A stretch of 64,000 nt of DNA from Mycteria americana (Eukaryota; Chordata; Aves; Ciconiiformes; Ciconiidae), in contig NW_027445626.1 in assembly GCF_035582795.1 (NCBI RefSeq), positions 868,001-932,000 of the forward strand. The letters are read 5' to 3'. Positions 11,987 to 35,584 of the stretch are shown one piece after another. Numbering within the stretch: the stretch's first letter is position 1; each line of letters starts with the position of its first letter. The notes under the pieces were generated by a model that did no database searches, was not told the origin of the DNA, and worked only from the letters and a program-made list of their open reading frames with translations. The position numbers and the translations under genes are program-made.

Positions 11987-12592
11987 TGTTGTGGTTTAGC
12001 CCCAGCCGGCAGCTAAGCACCATGCAGCTGCTCGCTCACTCCTCCCCAGTGGGATGATCTCTCCCCGGATGGGGGAGAGAATTCGAAGAGCAAAAGTAAG
12101 AAAACTTGTGAGTTGAGATAAGAACAGTTTAATAATTGGAACAAAATTATAGTAATACTAATAATGAGTTGTAATGAGAAAGAAAACAACAAGAGAGAGA
12201 GAGGAACAAAACCCAAGGGAGGGAAAGGTGGGGGGGGAATAGGTACAACCGCTCACCACCTGCTGACTGATCCCCAGCCAGTCCCCGAGCAGCGATTGCT
12301 ACCCCCCGGCCAAATCCCCCCAGTTTATATACTGGGCATGACATCATATGGTATGGAATAGCCCTTTGGTCAGTTTGGATCAACTCTCCTCGCTGGCTGT
12401 GCCCCCTCCCATTTCTTGGGCACCTGGCAGAGCATAGGAAGCCGAAAAAGTCCTTGACCAGTGTAAACACCGCTTAGCAACAGCCAAAACATCAGCGTGT
12501 TATCAATATTATTCTCATATTAAAATCCAAAACACAGCACTATACCAGCTACTAGGAAGAAAATTAACTCTATCCCAGCCAAAACCAGGACA
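11987..12592 (-). repeat. 5' LTR of the ERV
   Basis: A 606-base LTR with the same termini as 5805-6381. Its middle, including a GAGAGAGAGAGG run, matches the solo LTR at 57878-58458 and not the 3' LTR of this element. A TATA-like TATATAAAC lies on the minus strand near 12314-12322. Confidence 0.85.
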
Positions 12593-13475
12593 CTTGTACA
12601 GCTAACGGGAATCATTTCATAGTCTAGTTAAAGCGGAAGATTTCAAAGTGCACCTAATAAAAAATATTTTTTAAACATTCTATTTTATTAATTTCAGTTT
12701 AAAGAAGAGGTGATAGCAGCATTCTCCCATTGATATTGATGCAGAGTGTCTCCTCAGGAAGTCTGGACAGGCAAGCAAAGCAGCCCCTTGAGGTCTGACA
12801 CTCTATGGACAGCCTTGCTCCTCACCTCCCCAGCCTCACCATTTCTGTCATTGGCCACCTGGGACTTGCTTCACTTTGCCTTACCTCAGACTTCACTGAC
12901 CTCTGGGAGCTGAATGTTACAGCTCCATGGCACCATCTCCCACCTCATCTCCTTAGAGAACCGGCTGCACACAGGCACAGAAGGAATTTTCCTCTTTCCA
13001 AGCAAAGCAAAGTAAAGCATGATCAAGTTTCATGAACAATAAAACACACTCCTCAACCATACGCTAAGTACAAGCTGCCTCTCATGAGGCTGACTTTCTA
13101 CAAGGGATAATCTTATGAGGAATGTTGTAGATCGATAGATACAAAAAGGGAGCCATAAACATAATTGAAGAGTTGGCTCTTCAAGAGAGACAATTAGGCT
13201 ACTGAAAGACAGGCAAACTTTTAGTCCCTGAAGCTCAAAGCAGCAGCATAGGTGAGAGGTATCTGAATGAAGAAAGAGTAAGGCAAGGAGAAAGCTGGAG
13301 AATAATGGCAAGGGCCTTTGTCAAGGCAGTCTGCATCTGAAAAGAGGACTTCAGAAATGGTCTTTGTGTCAGGACAGGGGAAAGTATATGAAAGATGAGA
13401 GAAATGAAATACACCGCATAACAGGCAGAATAGTGGTAAGGAAGTTAGAGGGGAAGATTGATATTTCTGTGGAAT
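12593..13475. other. No gene seen
   Basis: AT-richer DNA to the right of the ERV. The only recognised piece is about 13200-13305 (-), which resembles OR-unit 3' flank at 4815-4930. Confidence 0.4.
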
Positions 13476-13479
13476 GTGC

Positions 13480-14105
13480 CTTTGGAAAGGTCATGGGATT
13501 GGGAGAGGTCTCTTGTGAGTGAGGACAAGCCTGTGTTGCACCCATCTTTGAAAGAGGCCAAAAGTGCACCCCAGGGAGCCACAGGCTGTACAAGCTCACC
13601 TTGGTGAGGAGTGTGCCAGCAGTTGGAGTCCTCTTGGGTGACATTTCTGGGACCCTGAAAGAGAAGAATGTATCCACAAGCAGTCAGCATGGACTTCCAA
13701 AGGGTAAATCATGCCTCGTCAACTTGCTTGCCTTCATGACGAAGAAACTGCCTTTGTGCATGAGGGGAGAACAGTGGATGTTGTTCACTTCAGCTTAAGC
13801 AAGGCTTGTGGCATGGGTAAAATCAGCTGGATAAAACACCAGTTGGACGATGAGGCTGAGAGAGCAGTGGTGAAGGGGTCATAGCCTACCTGAAGGCCAC
13901 TGGCACATCCTGGGGCATTGTGGGGCAGCACAAGGGACTCTCCTGGGCCCTGTGCAGTTTCACATGTGTGTCCATGACCCAGAGGAGGAAACTCTCACCA
14001 CATTTGTCAATGACACTACATTGGAAGGAGCATTCCGGTAGTGACATCCTTAGGGATGTCATTCAGGAGAAACCGGACAGGCAGGAGGACTGTCCTGTCA
14101 GGAAC
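13480..14105 (+). mobile_element. CR1 LINE ORF2 fragment
   Basis: Degenerate reverse transcriptase sequence of CR1 type, including a stretch like the family's SQHGF...SCLTNL segment (CAGTCAGCATGGACTTCCAA at 13681) and further RT text to about 14100. No intact frame. It meets an opposite-strand CR1 ORF1 piece at about 14105. Confidence 0.6.
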
Positions 14106-14790
14106 TTCATGAATAGAAGAACTATAACCCGTCTTCTCTTCCTTGTGGAGGTGGTGTTAATACGAGAGGTAAATTCTTCTGACCTGGGCGATGCCTCTGG
14201 TGTAGATGGACTGTCACCCCCATGCTCCATGGACTGGCCTTCCACCTCCAGGGCCTCATACCTGTTGTGCAGAGGCACCTGGGAAGGCGAGGTGGGCAAG
14301 GAGGGCTTTCGCCTCCCGCCATGAGCGTGGACTTGCCTCCGTTCACTTTTGTCCTTTGAGCTGCTGCCTTCAGCCTGGTGGGGGGGGGGGATACAGGATC
14401 CCCTTGATTGCGGATTCTTACTGGCGGCTGCTGCCGCTCCTGTTCCTGTCTCGGGGGGGCAGAGCGTGGCACCACCAGTCTGTCTCTTTCTCAGCCTCCC
14501 TGAAGCTTCTTAACCTTTCTACCTCCTCCCGTAGCTCTGCCACCATGCAGAGCAAATCATCCACCTGGTCGTACCTCACACAGCTGTCCTCACGGCTACC
14601 ATGCGTGTACAGTGAGAGGCCCAGGCACTCCCTGCAGCCTGAGACCTGGACAGCTGCATGTTTTTGTGGGAGCTCCGTCTGGGTAGCCACATCCACTCTG
14701 GTGAGCACAGAGGGCATCCCTTTCTAACAAGTGAACACCATAGCTGAGTTTCTTCAGGAAGGATGGCGACTACCAAATGAACTCACATTT
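14063..14790 (-). mobile_element. CR1-type ORF1 fragment
   Basis: Minus-strand pieces in more than one frame resemble bird CR1 ORF1: an N-terminal ATQTELPQ motif, a coiled-coil-like stretch (VAELREEVERLRS) ending in EKETDWW, then VPLHNRYEALEVEG and a basic KRRRVIVL where the esterase domain would begin. Frames are broken. Confidence 0.55.
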
Positions 14791-15069
14791 TACAGTTCCT
14801 CTTGAGATGCTAGGGTGACTTCGCCTTCCCCACACGCCCTGCCTGCGCGAACTGACGCGCAAACTGACGCGCCACACCCTTGTGATGCGACATGCCCTGT
14901 TTGCCCATCCTGTTCGCTGTGCTTCTGGTCACTTGCGCTCCCTGGGGGCTGCTCTGGTACGGGAGGGGAATTGCCGCCACCACTCTTGTCCCCGCCCACG
15001 CTGATTCAGAGCTGGGCCCTTGTCAGGAGCTCCCTCATTCCTGCTCAGGGGCTGGGGCGTGGCTGCGGT

Positions 15070-16095
15070 AGCCCTCTCTCTCCGTGCCCTTTTTTCCTCC
15101 CTTTTCCTCCTCTTCTCTCCCGTTTCCTCCTCTTGCTCTTACCTCCTGTTGCTCATTGTTGCCTCCTCCTCTCCTCCTCCTCCTTCTCCTCCATATTCTC
15201 CTCCTCATCCTGTTGTCTCCTCTTGCCACCTGTTTTGACCTTTCCTAATTCTCCTCCTCCTCCTCCTCTTCTTCCTCCTCTGCCTGTTACCTTCTTTGTC
15301 TTCCTCCTCCTTTTGCCTCCTGTTGCTTCCTCCTTCTTTTCCTCCTCTTCTTGGCCCCTTCTGTTGCCTCTTCTTGTCTCCCCCTTTTGTTGCCTCCTCC
15401 TCCTGTGTCCTCCTGTTACCACCTGTTGCCTCCTCCTTCACTTCCTTCTCCTCTTCCTATTGCTTCCTCCCGCTCCTTTTGCCTTCTGTTGCCTCCTCTT
15501 CCTCCTCTTGCCTCCTGTTTCCATTTGTTGCCTCCTCTTCTCCTGCTCCTGGTGCCTCCTCTTGCCTCTTCCTCCTCCTCCTCCTCTTGTCTTCTCCTCT
15601 TCTCTCCATCTCCTTCTCCTCCTGCTTTTCCCTCCTCTTTTGTCCTCTTGACACCTCCTCTTCCTCCTGTTGCCTTCTGTTTCCTTTTCCTCTTCCTGTT
15701 GCATCTGGGGACCTTCTCTTTTTCCTCCTCCTCCTCTTGCCTCAAGTGGCTGCCTCTTGCATACTTTTGCTTCCACCTCCTCCTCTTAACTCCGTTGGCC
15801 TCCTGTTTCGTCTTCCTCCTCCTCCTCTTTCCTCCTCTTGTGTCCTTTATGTCCTGTTATGTCCATCTCCTTTTCCCTCCTCTTGCCTCCTTTTGCCCAC
15901 TCTTGCCTCTTACTGCCTCATTCTCCATTTCCATCCCATTGCCTCCTCTTCCTGTTGAGTCCTCCTCCTCCTGGTGTCTCCTCTTGCCTCTTCCACTTTT
16001 TAATCCTGTTGCTTCTGTTGCATCCTTGTCCTCCTCTTGCCTCCTCCTTCTCCTTTCTCCTGGTGCCTCCTGTTGCTTCTTCCTTCTTTTGTAAG
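15070..16095 (+). repeat. Polypyrimidine tract of about 1 kb
   Basis: Almost pure C+T on the plus strand, made of irregular CCTCCTCTTG and CCTCCTGTTGC units. Purines are mostly isolated G in TTGCC. The long Ser/Leu/Pro reading frames here are an artefact of composition. Confidence 0.9.
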
Positions 16096-16224
16096 AGGCT
16101 GAGGTACTGAATGCCGCCTTCACCTCCTCTTTTACTAGCAAGACCAGCCTTCAGGAATACCAGGTGCCAGAGATGAAGGGGGCAAGCCTGGAGCTAGGCA
16201 GACATAGCCCTGCTGGAAGAGGAT

Positions 16225-16508
16225 CAGGTCAGGGAATTCTTACGCAAACTGGACATACAGAAGTCCACGGGCCCTGATGGGATGCACCCAAGAGTGCTGA
16301 GGGAGCTGGCAGATGTCATTGCGAGGACACTCCCAAGAATCTTTTACCGAGCATTGAGATGGGGATGTGCCCGAAGAGTGGAAGAAATCAAATGTCACTG
16401 CTATTTTCAAGAAGGGCAAGAAGGAGGACCTGGGGAACAAGAGATGAGTCAGCCTCTCCTCGAGCCCTGGGAAAGTGATAGAGCAGCTAATCCTGGGAAA
16501 TATTTCCA
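16225..16508 (+). mobile_element. CR1 LINE ORF2 fragment
   Basis: Contains the CR1 RT linker text: CCTGATGGGATGCACCCAAG (PDGMHPRVLREL) followed by the VIF-KKGKKEDPGN-like stretch near 16400. Truncated at both ends; an LTR-like segment follows. Confidence 0.7.
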
Positions 16509-17560
16509 GGTAGGTTCTGCTGGTTTTGGCTGGGATGGAGTTAATTTTCTGCATAGTAGCCCGTATGATGCCATGTTTGGGATTTGCGACCAACGCAGTG
16601 TTTATAATACACCAGTGTTGTAGCTATTTGCGGAGGAGTGCTTTCACAGCATCAAGGCCTTCTCTGTTGCTCTCTTCCTCCCCAGCAACTAGGCTGGATC
16701 TCTTGATGAGGGAGGACCAGGGGACGTCATTTAGCAAGGCAAAGTTTTACACAGTGCATTGGTGTCCATGTCCAGGTTTTGGTAGCGAGGAGGCTGCACG
16801 TTTGACCTCTGTGAGAGAAGAAGACCAAGGGCTGCCTCCATGCCAGACAGGGCTGGGTCCAGACAGCTCCAAAATAGACCCACCGCTGGCCAAAACTGAG
16901 CCCAGCAACAAAGCTGGTGGAACGGGTGTGAAAATGTATTTAAGAAGGGGCAAAATTGCCAGACTGGGATAGCAGTTAGGGGGAAAAAAAAGTGTGAGAA
17001 ACAGCCCTGCAAACACCATGGTCGGTGAAGAAGGAGGAGAACCACCCTCTCGGTGGTCCAGGCACCAGAGCAGATATTCCCCTGCAGCCCATGGAGAATA
17101 CCACAGCACAGCAGGTATTTTCCTGCAGCCTATGGAGAAGACCATGGTGGACAATGTAAGCCCTGCAGTCCGTGGAGGACACAATGCTGGAGAAGTTGGG
17201 TAATTCCTGAAAGAACTGTGTCCTGTGGAGATCCCCCAGTGGAGCAGGTTCATCCTAAAGGACTATAGCCTGTAGGAGGGATACCATGGGAAAAGTGGGA
17301 GAAGGAAGGAGCAGCAGGCAGGAAGTGTTCTGGACTGACCCCAACCCCCATTCCCCATGGCCTAGCGCTGCTCAGAGTGGAGGAGGTAGAAGAGTTGGGA
17401 GTAAAGGAGTGAAGCTGAGCTGGGGAAAAAAGGGTGGGGAGGAGGCCTTCCATGGGGAAGGAGATAAGGGCTTCCAACAGCCCCACACTTCTTCCACCCT
17501 CAGCCTTTTCATTTATACGTGCCTGGCCTGCCCACCTGCTTTGCCACTGTCACGTTTGGA
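16509..17560 (+). mobile_element. Old ERV LTR-like remnant
   Basis: Begins with TTTTGGCTGGGATGGAGTTA, the same opening as the LTR family seen at 5805, 11987 and 57878 but much diverged, followed by purine-rich text with CCTGCAGCCCATGGAG units (17083, 17133, 17162) typical of some bird LTRs. The right edge is uncertain. A degraded fossil with no gene seen. Confidence 0.45.
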
Positions 17561-17773
17561 CTGAAGTCCCACACACATTTTGGCATGCCCAGTGTAAGCT
17601 GGCCTCCACCCAAATCTGGAGCCCACCTGGCCATGGAGGCAGGGAGAGGACAGGTCCCTCTGCCCAGGGCCAGGAACAGCTCTTCCCTGGGACCCTCCCC
17701 AAGGAATGCTCCTCATGTGTGTCAGCCTGTGGCCTGGCAGGGATGGAATTGGGACAAGGGCTGCTGGGGCAGG

Positions 17774-17846
17774 GCTGAAGTAGCTCAGCTGACAGAGCAT
17801 TAGACTGAACATCGAAACGTCCCTGGTTCAACCCTGGGCTGATACA
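17774..17846 (+). pseudogene. tRNA-Phe(GAA)-like pseudogene
   Basis: Good A box (TAGCTCAGCTG) and B box (GGTTCAACCC). The anticodon loop CTGAACA gives GAA (Phe), and D-arm and T-arm are recognisable. The acceptor stem pairs poorly (GCTGAAG against CTGATAC) and the anticodon stem has mismatches. So it is most likely a tRNA-derived pseudogene or short retroposed copy. Confidence 0.7.
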
Positions 17847-17849
17847 GTG

Positions 17850-19848
17850 GTATCCTCGCTCAGTTTTTTGCAGAGCCTGCCTGCCTTCTTCCAGCCTACC
17901 CTGGCCCTCCTTGCTCCTTCACCTCTTGCCAGAGCACTGCCCCTGCTCTGTAGCTGGAGATCTGTGGGTTAGAAGCAGCCTTCCTCTTGCTCCACAAGTC
18001 CCCAGCCTACCCCTCAACAGGACTCTCCATTCAGTGCTTCTTTGGGGTGCTCTCCATCTGTCCCTCCTTCCCTGCTCCACAGCAATTGGCACCTTTCCTT
18101 TGTGGGGTCTCTGCAAAGACCTTGTCTCTCTCCTCTTTGTCATTCTTGATGGTGCACAGACTGCTCCCCTCCTCACACACATCCTGCACCTGGACCTCAG
18201 CTTGCAGACCAGAGCATACTGCCCATGGGGGAGGCCACTGTCCCCCCAGTCCCAGGGAGAGGCACTCCCTGGAGCTGAGGCCTGAATGGCAGCATCCTCC
18301 CTCCAGAGGTCTCTCACAGCGAGACCTCTGATGTGCCAAGGACAGCTGGCAAAGCCGTGCCCAAATAGACTCACCCACCAGACTGCACTGGCTAGACCAG
18401 CTGCAGCCCCTCACAGCCATCAGTCCCTGCACAGAGGAAGAAAGACCTGCTCATGAGCTCCAACAAGCTGCTGGGCTCCCCTCTTGCAACCTCTTGCTGC
18501 TACAGAGCCCTGCTCACCCCTCAGGAACACAGTGACAGCTGTGACCCAGCACATCTCCCTCTGTCTCCAGCCTCAGCCTCTCCCCAGTCAGGCCAAGGAA
18601 TGGCACATACTGGACTACAGTTGCACAACACTGTGCATGTTCTAACCCTGTGCAGTTCTGCTGACTCGTAGCTGGATCCTCAGGGATGCACCTGCAGAGA
18701 AGTTTGGCTTTTGTTGTGACTGAGCGCAAGTGAGAGGTGGTGAGAGGGAGAGACTGTCTGTCCAAGCACAGTTACTGTCTTGTCAGCTTTGAGCATGAGC
18801 TTGAACATGCTTGGCTGCAGGGGTAGTGCCTGCAGGATTATCACTGCTCCAGAAGAGTCCTTCTAGGCCTTTCTTGAGCAAGAACGGGAGAGCCATTGCT
18901 GAGGATGGGTTTTGGGGTCATGTGTGCAAAGCGGAAGAGGTGAGCAGTCCATCCCCTTAACTCCACTCAACCACTCCAGAAGTTCACAGGCACTGTGGTC
19001 TGCTTTTGATTCCCCCAAACCCTCTCTGCCAGGCAGGGGCTCAGCAGGGAAAAATCTATGGCATTGGGCAACACAATTGTCCCAGCTGTGCCACCATGAG
19101 GACACCATCCCTGCATGTGGTCAAACCATCAGCCTTTGAGTTACCAGCTGAACACACTCACCCACCCTGCCACAGAGACCCCAGCCAGGGCTGTCCCAGG
19201 GCACTGCTTTGCTGCCAGGACAGTCATCAGTGCTGAAGGAATGGGAAGGTCCCTGAGCCCAACCCCCATGCCCAGCCCCATGGAGATGGAAGCCTGCTCT
19301 TCAAATCACCTCCAGGGATGCTGAGGAACAGAGGGCTGCAGGGGGAGGCCTGGTGCCTGGAGGAGGGATATAAGATTTCTGCCACCACGTCCCCTCCACA
19401 GCATGTCCTGGGATGCCATCGGAGCCTGCGGGCACCTCACCCCAGGCAGGGCATTTCCCTCACCCTGTTGCACTGCTCCTGCTGTGGAGTTGGGAACAGA
19501 TGTAGCACAGAGGGGTGTTGCCCTGGGTGGCAGAGGAGGCTCAGGGGAAGGAGTTTTCTCCTCTCCATCGACCCATCCCACAGTGGGCCAGAGCGTGGGA
19601 GCAGCACCTGCAGCAAGAGCCTCCTTCTGCCCCATTGCCCTGCAGAGGCGTTGAAGGGGCAGCACTCTGCAGTGCAGCCCTGTGCCAGGATCAGGCGCCA
19701 GCACAGAGCCAGTCCCCACTTCCCCATCTCAGAAGGGTTCAAGTGCTGTTTTCTGCAGAGAGTCCCTGGGCACGCAGGGGACAAAAGGACTGGGTTTGTC
19801 ATAGACACATCACGGGAGGAGAGTGTCTCTCCTGCTGGCAGGTGTCAA
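17850..19848. other. No gene seen
   Basis: Moderately GC-rich DNA downstream of the SRCR gene. Several medium frames exist on both strands but none shows a domain, a codon pattern or conserved splice signals that I can support. Confidence 0.4.
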
Positions 19849-19912
19849 GGGGATGTAGCTCACTGGCAGAGCGCCTTCTTCGCATGTGGGAGGTCAATCC
19901 CCAGCATCTCCA
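19849..19912 (+). pseudogene. tRNA-Ala(CGC)-like pseudogene
   Basis: GGGGATGTAGCTCA start, TTCGCAT anticodon loop region and CATCTCCA end match vertebrate tRNA-Ala. About eight bases of the T arm (the usual CCGGGTTC part) are missing, so the B box is lost and it should be inactive. Confidence 0.75.
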
Positions 19913-20792
19913 GGGCTGCTTTTGCCCTGACTCCCCAGCCTCAGGCAGGTGCGGGCTGGAGCCCATGGAAGAGCCCATGGAGATTGGCGTCCTGGCAGAG
20001 CATGAGGAGAGGGAATCTCAGCCCCGTGTGTCCCAGAAAGTGGCTCTGCACCCTGTGCTGGGGCAGTGGGGAGCAGAGCTGCATCCTCCCCATTGTGGGA
20101 GGTAATCCGTGGGCCGTGATCCCCCCTGGGGATGGCTGGGGTGTTCAGGGGACTCGGCCACCTTAGGGCTCACTTCTGTGGGGCCACAGCCCAGGGCTTA
20201 CCCTGACATAGCAGCTCTGGCATGGCCTCTGCACTGGGGGACCAGCGTGGCCCAGGCAGGGCCTGGGAGAGAGTAGCTGGAAACCCGAGGGTGAGGAAAT
20301 GGATTTTCCTGCTGGTGTGCAACACAGGACCTACCAGAGAGCCATTTTGACTAGAAACTTCCCATGGCCAGCAGCATGGAAATGTCTCTGTCAGCAGCAT
20401 TAATCCCCAGGGACCATGGGCTCTCGCAGCCCCACAGCCTGACCCCAAGCCTGCTGTCCCTGAGATGTGCCCCTTGCCTACCACTGTGTCATCGTTCTCT
20501 GCTCCCCCTCATCAGCCTCAGGGAGGTGACCCAACACCTGGGCAGGCAAGCCCCAGCTCTGGGTCAAAGCCCTCAGAGGCTTTTAATAAGAACCAATATG
20601 GACGCAGAGTGTAAAAGCGGGAATAAAAATAGAGGAAACTGCAGGCGGTTTCTGCTGCCCGTGGTAAAGGGAGATGTTTCCCTGGTGCTCACAGCTCTCC
20701 CAGCTGCACAGAGCTCTCCTCCCTCCTGGCTGCACCCAGCTGCACAGCACGGATGGGCTCTCCTGGCTTGGGGCTCAGGGACTGTTGCTCAC

Positions 20793-33492
<12,700 letters not shown>

Positions 33493-33499
33493 CCTGAGC

Positions 33500-34700
33500 C
33501 TCCTGCCCTGCCAGCACATCCCTGCTCTGCCACACTCCCTGCCACGGCTCCTGGGGACTCCTGGGGACAATGACGACAGCAGGGCAATATATCTCTGCAG
33601 ATGCCAGCCCAGCTATAGGACGAGCCAATCAAAGCAGCAGGGCCTTTTTCGACATTATCGGGAGCTATCTCCCCTCCGACACAGCCCGGCCCTCCAATGA
33701 ACTTCTCCAGCGCCATTCATGACCATATATGAGAGACGGCTCTGCTACAGGTGTCACGTCACCGTGGTGGGGGGCCGTCACAGGACAGGGCTGCTTGTGT
33801 GGGGGTAAATGGATTTTTCACCCCCTGAACCCTGCTTTCTCAACCAGGAGCACTGAGCATCTCCTATGCCAGGCACAGCCAAGAGCCCAAGGTGAGAGTG
33901 TCCAGCCACCCTCGTGCTGTGGGAAGCACAGGGCTGGGACTGCGCCGGAGGCTGTGTCAGGAAGGGAAGGAAACAGCCCCTGTCCCTGCTACAGACCCCG
34001 CTGTGCTGGGAGCAGCAGCTGGGAAAGGGCCTTAGCCCAGGCCAGAGCCCCGTCCCAGGAGTGCTGGCTCACCCTTCCTTCCCTGGAGAGCCCCATGGAA
34101 GGTCCCTCGCAGGAGCCGGAGCTGGGACATGTCCCTGCCCTGGCAGCAGACGTGCAGCCCAGAGGCTCAGACAGATCCCTGACTGTCAGCGTGTCACCGA
34201 GGGGCCGTTATTCCCCGCGGGCGCATCGGGAGCTCCAGCCTGCAGGTGCACAAACCACAGCCCACGTGGCCTCGCAGCACTCCCCACGCTCCCCCCGCAG
34301 CGCCCAGGCAGGAAGTCTGTGGTTTCCTCCTGGCGCCGTGCCCAGGCACATCCCTGCGGGGTCCCCGAGCCACCCCCACCCCGACTGCTCCAGCCAGGGC
34401 TGCAGGGGCTGCTCCTTCGGCCTCGCAGGCACGGGGCCGGGCAGCTCCCGTCCTCCATGAAGCCCTTGTGACAGCACACGGCCACACTGCACCGAGCCCC
34501 ACAGCCACAGGGTGCCATCGGTGATGTCACCACTGTCACTGCTGTGTGCTCATGGGTTATCCTGACAGTGACCTCACACCCTCCTACTGCTGGCACTGTG
34601 TGTGCATGTGTTACAGTGTCACACGTGTGTGCAGTGTATGGACTTCTGCTGATGATGGTTCTTCCAAAAAGCCGTATTTGGGCATGGTCAAAATATTGTT
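33500..34700. other. GC-rich, no gene seen
   Basis: Upstream flank of the SRCR gene. Several overlapping frames on both strands run across 33730-34520, which reflects high GC content. No domain or convincing splice chain is seen. Confidence 0.4.
33587..33594 (-). promoter_or_regulatory. Possible TATA-like element of the SRCR receptor gene
   Basis: GATATATTGCC on the minus strand about 95 bases before the start codon. A second AT-rich TATATGG is near 33724. Position only; no other promoter evidence. Confidence 0.25.
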
Positions 34701-34704
34701 TTGG

Positions 34705-35020
34705 TGACATCAGAAGCACCTACAGAAGCTATGTGCCAGCTCCTGGCCTACCAGCTACTCAGGCAGCAGTGACATCATAAGCTCATGCACAACCCCTGGC
34801 CTATCTGCCACTCAGCCACAGAGGATGTCATAGCATCTACCTCTGATATTGGCCTGCTCCTGGCCTATCGGCCATTCAGGCACCAATGACCTCAAAACCA
34901 CCTACAGAAACTATGGGCCTGCTCCTGCCCTACCAGCTCCTCAGGCAGCTGTGGCATTAGAAGAAGCACCTACACATGCCATGGGCCTACTCCAGGCTTA
35001 TGAGCTACTCAGACATGACG
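34705..35020 (+). repeat. Minisatellite, about 65-bp unit, five copies
   Basis: Units begin near 34705, 34771, 34824, 34888 and 34953 with a GACATCA-AAGCACCTACA-like start and contain CCTGGCCTACCAGCTACTCA. Copies differ by roughly 15-30 percent and one is shorter. Confidence 0.8.
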
Positions 35021-35057
35021 TAAGACACATCAAAGACCAGCTACAACCATCCGCAAC

Positions 35058-35315
35058 TCCAAAACCTTAGTGTTCCTCAAGGACTGGACATGATTGTCCC
35101 ACAAGTCCAAGACCTAGACATTGCCCAAGGACTGGAGATGATTGTCCCCAAGCCACAAGACCTTGGTGTCCCTCAAGGACCATTGGTGACCAACCCTAGA
35201 CCCCTAGATCTTGGTGTTCATCAAGGACCATCAATGACCACCCCCAACACCAAGACCTTGATGTCCCTCAAACCCCAAGACTTTGGTGTCCCTCAAAGAG
35301 CAGCAATCATTTTCC
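35058..35315 (+). repeat. Minisatellite, about 48-bp unit, five to six copies
   Basis: Repeats of AAGACCTTGGTGTCCCTCAA followed by a GGACCATTGGTGACC-like part. The last copies are shortened. Confidence 0.8.
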
Positions 35316-35481
35316 CCATCCCCCTGACTCCCCTAGACATTTTGGGGGTGCTGGTGGCCACCTCAGCACCCTGTTTGTCCAGGACCCCACACCCCAGAGG
35401 ACCATGGGCCATCCCACCACTGGGGCGTGGATGGTATTTCACCCTGGGGTTTAATTGCCCCTGCCTGTAAAACCCCATCAG

Positions 35482-35566
35482 CAAGAAGACCCGGTAAAGC
35501 AGGATGAAAAGTTGGGCCCAGTCACTGCGACAGCCCCTGTCTGCTTCGGGGGACGCCCCCAGCCAG
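35482..35566 (+). CDS. Unrecognised gene, candidate exon a
   Basis: Possible acceptor CCCCATCAG at 35481, then an open frame reading QEDPVKQDEKLGPVTATAPV and onward to donor CCAG|GTAGGG, phase 1. An inner acceptor at 35502 is also possible. It sits between minisatellites. I do not recognise the protein. Support comes from phase agreement with exons b to d, not from homology. Confidence 0.4.
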
Positions 35567-35584
35567 GTAGGGTGGGGTATCCCA

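Larger units (their letters stand above)
5805..12592 (-). mobile_element. Endogenous retrovirus, env-less, broken
   Basis: An LTR-gag-pol-LTR fossil on the minus strand. Parts: 5' LTR 11987-12592, candidate primer binding site 11961-11978, gag region 9857-11506, protease to reverse transcriptase about 8800-9835, RNase H about 7765-8610, integrase about 6673-7605, 3' LTR 5805-6381. Less than 300 bases separate integrase from the 3' LTR, so there is no envelope gene. The gag region is long and open; pol is interrupted in a few places. LTR ends are TGT...ACA in the element's own sense. The pol type and lack of env suggest an ERV-L-like (class III) bird element, but this is tentative. No target-site duplication is seen, and the two LTRs differ through their middle parts, so this may not be one simple insertion. 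Confidence 0.85.

Noticed and set aside
14815-16094. Long Ser/Leu/Pro plus-strand frames and Arg/Glu/Gly minus-strand frames
   Set aside because: All are produced by the polypyrimidine tract, where stop codons are rare by composition. No domain is present.
19318-20166. A 282-codon plus-strand frame in GC-rich DNA
   Set aside because: It runs across the tRNA-Ala-like pseudogene, has competing frames on both strands and no domain; taken as chance.
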